In this document: positions 19,161-28,668 of the stretch, piece by piece
How positions within the stretch are numbered: the first letter of the stretch is position 1
Layout of the letters: every line of letters starts with the position of its first letter
Origin: Lysobacteraceae bacterium
GTDB lineage: Bacteria; Pseudomonadota; Gammaproteobacteria; Xanthomonadales; Xanthomonadaceae
Assembly: GCA_003241895.1 (NCBI GenBank)
Contig: QBLY01000008.1
Location: forward strand, 1 to 64,000
Length of the DNA stretch: 64,000 nucleotides
Direction of reading: 5' to 3'
The notes under the pieces: model-generated
The model's database searches: none
Told to the model about the DNA's origin: nothing
The model's input: the letters and a program-made list of their open reading frames with translations, nothing else
Program-made: the position numbers and the translations under genes

Positions 19161-20996
19161 ATGAAACGCCGATCAGTGCTGAAAGCCGTAGTTGCGAGCT
19201 CGACCCTGCCGTTCTTCTTGCCACATGGAATGGCTGGCCTGGCATGGGCCGCGACGCCGGGACTTGTGCCCTCTCGCCCACGGGTTCGCCCGGGTGATGT
19301 TGGATGGCCAACAGAAGCGGGCTGGGATCGTCTGCGTCGCGACGTCGGTGGACGACTGATCAAACTGGATTCGGCATTTGCCGGGTGCAGTTCAACGCCG
19401 ATCGACGCTACCTGCGCCGAGACAATGTCGAACCTTGGTAACGCATTTTTCGTCGGCGACCAACCCGCCCTAACGCAGACCAGCGGCTGGCTGGATGCCT
19501 GGAGTTCCCGTCCAAGCGCCTATGCCGTGGCAGCGAACAATGCCGCGGATGTGGTCGCCGCGGTGAACTTTGCGCGCAGGCATGACCTGCGTCTGGTCAT
19601 CAAGGGCGGTGGGCATAGTTACCAGGGCACATCAGCCTCACCCGACTCGCTTCTGGTGTGGACCCGTCACATGAATGCGGTCCGTGTGCAGGAGTCATTC
19701 GTAGCGCAGGGCTGTGCGGGCTCGGTGCCACCGCAACCTGCCGTCACCGTGGATGCCGGCGCCATGTGGATCGATGCGTACGACGCCGTGACGACGCGCG
19801 GTGGTCGCTATGTGCAAGGCGGCGGCTGCACGACGGTAGGCGTCGCCGGCCTGGTGCAAAGTGGTGGCTTCGGCAATTTCTCGAAATGCTATGGCACGGC
19901 CGCAGCGGGCCTGTTGGAGGCAGAGGTTGTCACTGCCGACGGCGAGCTTCGAATTGCCAATGCGTGCACAAACCCGGAACTATTCTGGGCACTCAAAGGC
20001 GGTGGTGGCGGCAGCTTTGGCGTCGTGACTCGGATGACCCTGCGAACGAGAGACCTGCCTGAGACCTTCGGTGCTGTGTTCTGCGAAATCAAGGCGAGTT
20101 CCGATGACGCCTACCGCACGCTCATCGCCAAGTCGATCGAGTTCTACCGGAGTGCGTTGTTCAATCCCCATTGGGGAGAGCAGATAAGCTTCCACTCGAG
20201 TAATGTTCTCGACATTTCCCTGGTATTCCAGGGGCTTCGCAAGGAACAGGCCGAGCTTATATGGGCGCCGTTCCTCGAATGGGTCCGCGCGAGGAAGGAA
20301 TATTCCTTCGAGAAGCCATTCGGCTGCATTGCGGTGCCTGCTCGACACTTCTGGGATGCCGTATTTCTCGGCAAGCATTTTCCAGGACTCCTGATCACCG
20401 ACCCACGTGCAGGCGAACCTGCGCATCATGCGTTGTGGGAGGGCGACCAGGACCAGGCAGGCTGGTTCATCCACGGCTACAAGTCCGCGTGGCTTCCGGC
20501 AACGCTATTGCAGATAGAGCAGCAGGCAACCTTGGTGGATGCATTGTTCCACTGTTCCAGGCATTGGAGCGTTGCCTTGCATTTCAACAAAGGCCTGGCC
20601 GGCGCCGCCTCAACTGAATTGGATTCTGCGCGCGATACCGCCATGAATCCCCAAGTACTAGGCGCCTTTGCGCTCGCAATCATAGCCGGCGGCGATTCAG
20701 CAAAGTTTTCTGGTATGCCGGGAACCGCACCCAACCTACCAGAGGCGAGGGCCAATGCCGGAAAGATCGAAGCTGCAATGAAGGAACTTTTGAAGGCTGC
20801 TCCCGAGGCAGGTTCGTATGTTTCCGAGAGCGACTATTTCAGATCCGACTGGCAAACCGCGTTTTGGGGCGAGAATCAGGGCAGGCTTTCAGCAGTGAAG
20901 CGCAAGTATGATCCGCAAGGCCTTTTCTTTGTTCGCCACGGTGTAGGCAGCGAGGAATGGAGCGAGGACGGCTTCACACGCCGGATGCCGGGTTGA
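19161..20996 (+). CDS. FAD-linked oxidase (berberine-bridge-enzyme-like), exported
   Basis: Signal-like N-terminus MKRRSVLKAVVASSTLPFFLPHGMAGLAWA; FAD-binding LVIKGGGHSYQGTS; WALKGGGGGSFGVVT; C-terminal BBE-like YDPQGLFFVRHGVGSEEW. Confidence 0.88.
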   Translation: MKRRSVLKAVVASSTLPFFLPHGMAGLAWAATPGLVPSRPRVRPGDVGWPTEAGWDRLRRDVGGRLIKLDSAFAGCSSTPIDATCAETMSNLGNAFFVGDQPALTQTSGWLDAWSSRPSAYAVAANNAADVVAAVNFARRHDLRLVIKGGGHSYQGTSASPDSLLVWTRHMNAVRVQESFVAQGCAGSVPPQPAVTVDAGAMWIDAYDAVTTRGGRYVQGGGCTTVGVAGLVQSGGFGNFSKCYGTAAAGLLEAEVVTADGELRIANACTNPELFWALKGGGGGSFGVVTRMTLRTRDLPETFGAVFCEIKASSDDAYRTLIAKSIEFYRSALFNPHWGEQISFHSSNVLDISLVFQGLRKEQAELIWAPFLEWVRARKEYSFEKPFGCIAVPARHFWDAVFLGKHFPGLLITDPRAGEPAHHALWEGDQDQAGWFIHGYKSAWLPATLLQIEQQATLVDALFHCSRHWSVALHFNKGLAGAASTELDSARDTAMNPQVLGAFALAIIAGGDSAKFSGMPGTAPNLPEARANAGKIEAAMKELLKAAPEAGSYVSESDYFRSDWQTAFWGENQGRLSAVKRKYDPQGLFFVRHGVGSEEWSEDGFTRRMPG

Positions 20997-21153
20997 CCCG
21001 GTGGGCGGGTCCCCGCTCTACTCGCTGAATCTCTTGCGTGACGAATGCCCGCCAAGCGTCTTACCTCGCCCATTGCAGAACTCAACTATGCCCGGCACAT
21101 GACGCTAAGGCGGGCAGGCACAAAGTTAAACTCCCTAAGACCGGGAGAACCCC

Positions 21154-21706
21154 ATGAACACCGTTACCAAATGCAGTAGTGAGCCTTGGCACAAGGGAAA
21201 GCTGACTGGTCAAAAAGCACCGCTCAGGCTCTGCGACATCTGGGCCATTCGCGTGCGGCTCCAGCTTGGCCATGAGACGCGAGACCTCGCCCTGTTCAAC
21301 CTTGCCATCGATTCGAAGCTCCGAGCGTGTGATCTAGTAAAGCTGAAGGTGCGCGACATTGGACATGGCACACAGATCGCCAGCCGGGCGATCGTCATGC
21401 AGCAGAAGACCAAGAAGCCAGTTCAGTTCGAGATAACGGAGCAAACCAGGAAAGCGGTCCGAGCATGGATTGATCTCGCAAAGCTTCAACCGGATAGCAC
21501 GCTGTTCCCCAGTCGCATACATGACTCACCGCATCTCTCGACTCGGCAGTACGCGCGAATTGTTCACCGCTGGGTTTCGGGAATCGGATTAGATGACACG
21601 GCGTATGGCACACATACGATGCGACGGACCAAGGCGTCACTCATCTATCGTCGGACGAAGAACCTTCGGGCGGTCCAACTCTTACTTGGCCACACCAAGC
21701 TGGAGA
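21154..21706 (+). pseudogene. Truncated tyrosine recombinase/integrase
   Basis: SKLRACDLVKLKVRDI (catalytic Arg), GTHTMRRTKASLIYRRTKNLRAVQLLLGHTKLE (HxxR...LGH), then interrupted at the IS end; catalytic Tyr segment absent. Confidence 0.8.
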
Positions 21707-22197
21707 GGGGTTCTACCCCGATTCTGCGGACACTTTCACTAAGACCCATACTGGGTCAAAGGAGTGTCCATGTCCAAGCGCAAGCGTTACAGCCCTGAAT
21801 ACAAGCACGAGCTGGTCGAACTGGTCCGCGGATCGGATTCGAGTTGCCGGAAGATCGCCCTGGAAGTCGGTGTTACCCCGGCGTCGCTAACCCGCTGGGT
21901 GAGGGAAGCCGAGGCCGGCGGACCCAAAGCCTTCCCCGGCGGCGGAACCCCGCGTGACGAGGAGCTCGCCCGCACCAAGCGCGAGCTGGCACGGATAGCC
22001 AAGGAGCGTGATTTCCTAAAAAGCGCGGCGGCGTACTTCGCGAAGCAATCACCGAACGGTACGCGGTGATTGAGTACTGCCGCAGGGACTTTCCCGTACG
22101 GATGATGTGCCGTTGCCTGGAAGTGTCGACGAGTGGTTTCTACGCCTGGTCCGGGCGCAAGCCGGGACCGCGGGCGCAGGACAATGCGCGGTTGCAT
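21707..22197 (+). mobile_element. Truncated IS3-family insertion sequence
   Basis: Left end GGGGTTCTACCCCGATTCTGCGGACAC, complete OrfA, start of OrfB ([45 protein letters not shown]), then resemblance stops. Confidence 0.8.
21770..22069 (+). CDS. IS3-family transposase OrfA
   Basis: [48 protein letters not shown]; possible frameshift run CCTAAAAAG near 22016-22023, with frame 1 open from there into OrfB. Confidence 0.85.
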   Translation: MSKRKRYSPEYKHELVELVRGSDSSCRKIALEVGVTPASLTRWVREAEAGGPKAFPGGGTPRDEELARTKRELARIAKERDFLKSAAAYFAKQSPNGTR

Positions 22198-22421
22198 ATT
22201 GGACTTGTAATAGGAACATTGTGCGCCGCGCACTGGATCGGAGACGCAATTTTTCGAAAGCTCCAGTACAGAGCCAAGTGGTTGGGTCTAGTGTTGGGCA
22301 TTGCGGCCGCGGCAATCATGATCTTTGTCATGGGACGTGGGACGTGGGCTGTACGATGTGCTCATAGATCTTCCTGGCATCGGTTGGCGGCTCGAAAGGC
22401 AAATGTCATAGGACGAGTAAG

Positions 22422-22481
22422 GTCTAAATACTTGCTCATGCCGAAGCCGCTTCGAGGCTCGGCCTAATTCAGGCGTTGAAC
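22422..22481 (+). other. Integron attC-like recombination site
   Basis: GTCTAAATACTTGCTCATGCCGAAGCCGCTTCGAGGCTCGGCCTAATTCAGGCGTTGAAC: 60 nt, central imperfect stem GCCGAaGCC/GGCTCGGC with an unpaired A, and R'-type GTTRRRY (GTTGAAC) after CTAATTCAGGC. Confidence 0.6.
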
Positions 22482-22491
22482 GGCTGCTCCT

Positions 22492-22720
22492 GGCCGATAT
22501 GAGACATCGGCGCGGCGCCAGCTTTTGACCTCGCTACGGTGGGCCATCGGCAGTCGGGGCGGCGGCCCACACACAGGGGTGTTGGCTGACAGTGGAGGCA
22601 GGAGGCCGTAACGGGTGGCCTTTGCTGCCAGGGATGGCGCTTAGCAAGAGGCCGCTCAGCCAACACCCCTGTGTGTGGGACGACGCTGCCGTACAGCCCC
22701 ATGTCGTGCGCAAAGCGCAC
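22492..22720 (+). repeat. Structured dispersed intergenic repeat, copy 2 (forward orientation)
   Basis: GCCGATATGAGACATCGGC end hairpin; perfect 23-bp inverted arms CCCACACACAGGGGTGTTGGCTG (22566-22588)/CAGCCAACACCCCTGTGTGTGGG (22657-22679); core TTTGCTGCCAGGGATGGCGCT; end hairpin GTGCGCAAAGCGCAC. Confidence 0.9.
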
Positions 22721-22734
22721 GCGCACCGAAATGT

Positions 22735-22769
22735 CGGAAAAGACGAAGGGCGCCCTAGGGCGCCCTTCG
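22735..22769 (-). terminator. Rho-independent terminator of the rpsF-rpsR-rplI operon
   Basis: Perfect palindrome CGAAGGGCGCCCTAGGGCGCCCTTCG followed on the minus strand by TCTTTTCC. Confidence 0.75.
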
Positions 22770-22792
22770 AGGTACAGCGTGTAGCTGGAAGA

Positions 22793-23242
22793 TCAGGCTT
22801 CCGGTTCGACCACGACCTTGACGGTGGTCTGGACGTCGGCGTGCAGGCGCACTTCGATGTCGTACTCGCCGGTGCGGCGCAGCGCGCCTTCCGACATGAC
22901 CACTTCGCTCTTGTCGAGCTTGAAGCCGGCGGCCGTGAAGGCCTCGGCGATGTCGCGCGGACCGACCGAACCAAACAGCTTGCCTTCGGTGGAAGCGTTG
23001 GCGGCGATGGTGACCGACGCGCCTTCCATCTTGTCCTTGCGGGCCTGGGCACCGGCCAGGACCGCATCGGCCTTGGCTTCGTACTCGGCGCGCTTGGCGT
23101 CGAAGCTGGCGATGTTGTTGGCGGTGGCCGGAACGGCCTTGCCGAACGGCACCAGGAAGTTGCGGCCGTAGCCCGGCTTCACGTCGACCAGGTCGCCCAG
23201 GACGCCAAGGTTCACGACTTTCTGCAGAAGGATCAATTTCAT
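22793..23242 (-). CDS. rplI: 50S ribosomal protein L9
   Basis: [40 protein letters not shown]. Confidence 0.97.
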   Translation of the reverse strand: MKLILLQKVVNLGVLGDLVDVKPGYGRNFLVPFGKAVPATANNIASFDAKRAEYEAKADAVLAGAQARKDKMEGASVTIAANASTEGKLFGSVGPRDIAEAFTAAGFKLDKSEVVMSEGALRRTGEYDIEVRLHADVQTTVKVVVEPEA

Positions 23243-23334
23243 GGGTGTTGCTCCGTCACGTTAGCGGGGCGCGCGGCCCCGCAACTGTTGGCTGTCCGTT
23301 GGGACGGGTGAAGACGCGGCCCGGAGGCCGCGGC

Positions 23335-23565
23335 TCAGTTCTGGTGGTTGTCGGTGTACGGGATCAGGGCGAGCTCACGGGCGCGCTTGATCGCGGTCTG
23401 CAGCTGGCGCTGGTACCTGGCCTTGGTGCCGGTGATGCGGCTGGGAACGATCTTGCCGTTCTCGGTCAGGTACTGGCGCAGGGTGTTGAGATCCTTGTAA
23501 TCGATCTCCTTGACGCCCTCGGCGGTGAACTTGCAGAACTTGCGGCGGCGGAAAAACTTGCTCAT
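23335..23565 (-). CDS. rpsR: 30S ribosomal protein S18
   Basis: [55 protein letters not shown]. Confidence 0.97.
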   Translation of the reverse strand: MSKFFRRRKFCKFTAEGVKEIDYKDLNTLRQYLTENGKIVPSRITGTKARYQRQLQTAIKRARELALIPYTDNHQN

Positions 23566-23579
23566 ATCGGTCTCCGGTC

Positions 23580-23978
23580 TCAGGCAGCGTCGTCAGACTG
23601 GGGGATACCCACGCTGGACTCATCATCGTCACGGCGCGGGCGGCGCTCGCTCTTCTCGTCCTTGCTCTTCATGATCAGGGACTGCTCGGTGACGGCTTCG
23701 TCACGGGCAATGACCATGTGGCGCAGCACGGCGTCGTTGAAGCGGAATCCGTCGACGAGCTCGGTCAGGATCTTCTGGCCGACTTCCACGTTCATCATCA
23801 CGTAGTGGGCCTTGACGAGATTGTCGATGGAATACGCCAGCTGGCGGCGACCCCAATCCTCGAGACGGTGGATCTTGCCGTTGTCGCCCTCGATCAGCGT
23901 CTTGTAACGCTCGATCATGGCCGGCACCTGCTCGCTCTGGTCCGGGTGGACCATGAAAACGATTTCATAGTGACGCAT
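23580..23978 (-). CDS. rpsF: 30S ribosomal protein S6
   Basis: [25 protein letters not shown]...[13 protein letters not shown]. Confidence 0.97.
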   Translation of the reverse strand: MRHYEIVFMVHPDQSEQVPAMIERYKTLIEGDNGKIHRLEDWGRRQLAYSIDNLVKAHYVMMNVEVGQKILTELVDGFRFNDAVLRHMVIARDEAVTEQSLIMKSKDEKSERRPRRDDDESSVGIPQSDDAA

Positions 23979-24149
23979 GGTTTTGTTTCCTTGTGGATGC
24001 GGCCGGGATGGCCTGGCAGCCCCCGGCCGAAGTGCCGTGGAGCAAGGTCTCCCCAGAACGGGGAGCCGCATATTATGCCCGACACCCGCCAGACAAGGCA
24101 AGCCCCTGTCCCACAAAGGAATCTCGCCCCGGGAGCGGCGAGAACGGGG

Positions 24150-24488
24150 TCAGGCCGCCTGTTCGTCCGTGGTGAAGGACTCGCCGCAGCCGCACTCGGC
24201 CGCCACCCGCGGGTTGCGGAACACGAACTGCTGGTTCAGGCCCTGGCTGACGAAGTCGATCACGGTACCGTCCACCTGGGGCAGGCTGTGGGCGTCCACC
24301 CGCACGGCCACGCCGTCGGTCTCGAAAATGGTGTCGTCCGGCCCGGCGGCCTTGGCGATGTCCACCACGTAGGCGAAGCCCGAGCAGCCCGACTTGCGTA
24401 CCCCGAAGCGCAGGCCGATGCCGCCCGGCGTTTCGGCCAGGTAGGTCCGGATGCGGTCGACGGCGGAGGGGCTGAGGGTGACGGCCAT
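24150..24488 (-). CDS. iscA: Iron-sulfur cluster assembly protein (IscA/ErpA-like)
   Basis: FGVRKSGCSGFAYVVDIA...ECGCGESFTT: conserved CysX(n)CGCG pattern. Confidence 0.85.
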   Translation of the reverse strand: MAVTLSPSAVDRIRTYLAETPGGIGLRFGVRKSGCSGFAYVVDIAKAAGPDDTIFETDGVAVRVDAHSLPQVDGTVIDFVSQGLNQQFVFRNPRVAAECGCGESFTTDEQAA

Positions 24489-24602
24489 GGGGGTGGACCT
24501 CGTTGGGAATGGATCGAGTATACGGCCGCTGCGTGAATGCACGCCTGCGGGTATCCTTGCACACCTCACCCAGATGGCCCCCAGCGGCCGGGATTCAAGA
24601 AC

Positions 24603-26003
<1,401 letters not shown>

Positions 26004-26010
26004 CAACGAC

Positions 26011-26301
26011 ATGGGCGCCGGTTCACTACTGATTTTCCTGTTCCTGGGCCTGGCCGGCTCGGCGGCGCCCGCGCATTTCGGCTTCCGGGTGCTGGCCTAC
26101 CGGCACCAGATGGACCGCAATATCCCGTTCGCGCCCGGCACCGAAGACGGCGGCTGGGGCTACAGCTGGTGGCTGATGCGCTGGAAGCATCGCGCCGCGC
26201 ACGACAAGAACCTGGACTTTTTCGCCGGCATCACCGCCGGCAGCGGCTGGCTGGCCTTGATCGGCACGGCGGGCCTGGTGATACAGATCGCACTTCAGTA
26301 A
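26011..26301 (+). CDS. Hypothetical small membrane protein
   Basis: ORF directly downstream of asnS with N- and C-terminal hydrophobic segments. Confidence 0.55.
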   Translation: MGAGSLLIFLFLGLAGSAAPAHFGFRVLAYRHQMDRNIPFAPGTEDGGWGYSWWLMRWKHRAAHDKNLDFFAGITAGSGWLALIGTAGLVIQIALQ

Positions 26302-26311
26302 GGGGTTGGCC

Positions 26312-26665
26312 ATGAGCGACAGCGAGAACGACGGTTACGACCTGCGCGACACCAGCGGCGACCAGTGGTGGCTGGCGGTGCTGCCGCGCATGCTGGTCTG
26401 GTCGCGCCTGCGCGTGCTGGAAAGCGGCGTGGCCGAGGTGTTCGACTGCGACGGCAGGGTCAACATCTACGAAAGCGAAGACATCGCCCGTTCGCAGCTG
26501 CTCGACGCCGACTTCCGCGAGCTCGACGGCATGGATGCCGACGACGCCGAGGCCTGGGGCCTGGACCTGGAGGAAATCGAGCCGCCGCAGGCCGAAGACG
26601 ACGACGCGCTGCGCGAAATCATGATGCAGCCGCTCAAGACCCCGCTGTCGGGCAAGGACTGGTGA
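26312..26665 (+). CDS. Hypothetical acidic protein
   Basis: ORF preceded by aggggttggcc, overlapping the next CDS start (GTGA). Confidence 0.6.
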   Translation: MSDSENDGYDLRDTSGDQWWLAVLPRMLVWSRLRVLESGVAEVFDCDGRVNIYESEDIARSQLLDADFRELDGMDADDAEAWGLDLEEIEPPQAEDDDALREIMMQPLKTPLSGKDW

Positions 26666-27450
26666 GCCGCGTGCTTCAAGGCCGGCACGCCCTGGTCTGC
26701 GGCGGCTCCGAAGGCATCGGCCTGGCCACCGCCGAGGCGCTGGCCAGCCTGGGTGCCGACGTCACCGTGCTGGCGCGGCGCGCCGAGCGACTGGCCGAAG
26801 TGGTGGCCACCCTGCCCCGCGTGCACGACCACCAGCGCCACGGCCACATCGCCGCCGACGCCTCCGACACCCAGGGCCTGTCCACCGCCGCCATGACGCT
26901 GTGCGGCCAGTTCCCGGTGCACATCCTGGTGAACAACACTGCCGGCCCGCCCGGCGGCGCCGCGCATGCCGCCGCGCCGGAAACCTACGAAGCCGTGTTC
27001 CGCCAGCACCTGCTGGCCAACCAGGTGCTGGTGCAGGCCGTGCTGCCGGGCATGCAGGCCGCCGCCTGGGGCCGCATCGTCAACGTCATCTCCACGTCGG
27101 TGAAGGAACCCATCCCCAACCTCGGCGTATCCAACACCATCCGCGGCGCCGTGGCCGCCTGGGCCAAGACCCTGGCCAGCGAACTCGGCCCGTTCGGGAT
27201 CACGGTCAACAACGTGCTGCCCGGCTATACCCGCACCCAGCGGCTGGACCAGATCCTGGCCGAGCGCGCCGCCGCCACCGGCAAACCCGCCGACGAGATC
27301 GCTCGCGCCATGCTGGCCACCGTGCCGGCTGGGCGCTTCGCCGAGCCGTCCGAGGTGGCCGCGGCCATCGCGTTCTTGTCCTCTCCTTCGGCGTCTTACG
27401 TTAACGGTATCAACCTGCCGGTCGACGGCGGCCGGACCCGTTCGCTCTGA
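26662..27450 (+). CDS. SDR family oxidoreductase
   Basis: CGGSEGIGLATAEAL; NNTAGPPGG; SYVNGINLPVDGG. GTG start overlaps upstream stop. Confidence 0.85.
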   Translation: MSRVLQGRHALVCGGSEGIGLATAEALASLGADVTVLARRAERLAEVVATLPRVHDHQRHGHIAADASDTQGLSTAAMTLCGQFPVHILVNNTAGPPGGAAHAAAPETYEAVFRQHLLANQVLVQAVLPGMQAAAWGRIVNVISTSVKEPIPNLGVSNTIRGAVAAWAKTLASELGPFGITVNNVLPGYTRTQRLDQILAERAAATGKPADEIARAMLATVPAGRFAEPSEVAAAIAFLSSPSASYVNGINLPVDGGRTRSL

Positions 27451-27459
27451 GGACACCGC

Positions 27460-27753
27460 ATGGACGCCAATGCCCGCTGGACCGACCGCGTCCCGTTTGC
27501 CGCCAAGGTCATGGTGCTGCGCGATGACGAGGCCTGGGTCGGCGAAGTCACCGACCTGTCCGAGGGCGGCTGCGGCCTGTTCCGGCCCATCGACTGCACG
27601 CTGGAAGTAGCGCAGATCGTGCGCCTGGTCTTCTTCGACGAAATCCAGCCCGGCCCGGCGGTAGTGGTGGATGCCCGCGTGGCGCGGGTGGAGGACGGCT
27701 CGCTGGGCTTCGAGTACCACGAAACCCAGTCGGTGCCGCCGGTACGCCGCTGA
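27460..27753 (+). CDS. PilZ domain protein
   Basis: RVPFAAKVMVLRDDEAWVGEVTDLSEGGCGLFRP. Confidence 0.75.
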   Translation: MDANARWTDRVPFAAKVMVLRDDEAWVGEVTDLSEGGCGLFRPIDCTLEVAQIVRLVFFDEIQPGPAVVVDARVARVEDGSLGFEYHETQSVPPVRR

Positions 27754-27795
27754 AGCCACACGCGGCCTGCACGCCGCGCCCGGCAAGCTGTGCCC

Positions 27796-28608
27796 ATGCC
27801 CGAAGGTCCTGAAATCCGCCGCGCCGCCGACCAACTCGCCAAGGCCGTGGTCGGCCAGCCGCTTACCGCGGCGTTCTTCGCCTTCCCCGGACTCAAGCGC
27901 TACCAGCGCAGCCTGGTGGACCATCGCATCCGCGCCATCGAGCCGCACGGCAAGGCCCTGCTGACGCACTTCGACCACGGCTTGACGCTGTACTCGCACA
28001 ACCAGCTCTACGGCGTCTGGAAAGTCGCCAAGGCCGGCGAGCGCCCTGACACCACGCGCTCCCTGCGGGTCGCGCTGGACACTGGCAAGAAGTCGATCCT
28101 GCTCTACTCGGCGTCCGAAGTGGAAATGTGGAAAACCGAGGAATTGCCGCGCCATCCCTTCCTGGCCAAGCTCGGCCCCGACGTGCTGGACCTGCGCCTG
28201 GGCGCCGCCACGGTGGCCGAGCGCCTGCGCAGCAAGCGCTTCGCCGGCCGGTCGCTGGTGGCCCTGCTGCTCGACCAGGGCTTCCTGGCCGGCATGGGCA
28301 ACTACCTGCGCTCGGAAGTGCTGTTCCTGGCCGGCATCGCGCCCAACCGCGCGCCCAAGGACCTCGGCGACGACGAGGTCGAACGGCTGGCCCATGCCCT
28401 GCTCGACGTGCCGCGCCGCAGCTACGCCACCCGCGGCATCCGCCGCGCCGCCGGCATGAGCGCCGACTACCTGACCGACACGCCCGCCGGTTTCCGCTTC
28501 GAAGTATTCGACCGCGAAGGCGAGCCCTGTCGCCAGTGCGGCGACGTCGTGGTGCGCCACGAGCTCGGCGGCCGCCGCCTGTATTGGTGCAAGACCTGCC
28601 AATTCTGA
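27796..28608 (+). CDS. nei: Fpg/Nei family DNA glycosylase (endonuclease VIII-like)
   Basis: N-terminal MPEGPEIRRAADQL; C-terminal zinc finger CRQCGDVVVRHELGGRRLYWCKTCQ. Confidence 0.88.
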   Translation: MPEGPEIRRAADQLAKAVVGQPLTAAFFAFPGLKRYQRSLVDHRIRAIEPHGKALLTHFDHGLTLYSHNQLYGVWKVAKAGERPDTTRSLRVALDTGKKSILLYSASEVEMWKTEELPRHPFLAKLGPDVLDLRLGAATVAERLRSKRFAGRSLVALLLDQGFLAGMGNYLRSEVLFLAGIAPNRAPKDLGDDEVERLAHALLDVPRRSYATRGIRRAAGMSADYLTDTPAGFRFEVFDREGEPCRQCGDVVVRHELGGRRLYWCKTCQF

Positions 28609-28668
28609 GGGCGCTCGGGACAATCAGTACCTGTCCGTATCGCCACCTGCGCGGGTAAGCTGGCGGGC

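Noticed and set aside
22492-22720. Structured repeat as a retron msr-msd ncRNA
   Set aside because: No reverse transcriptase gene adjacent to any copy in the window; long inverted arms alone are insufficient.
26467-28623. 718-aa minus-strand ORF
   Set aside because: Antisense of SDR/PilZ/Nei genes; biased composition and no recognisable domains.
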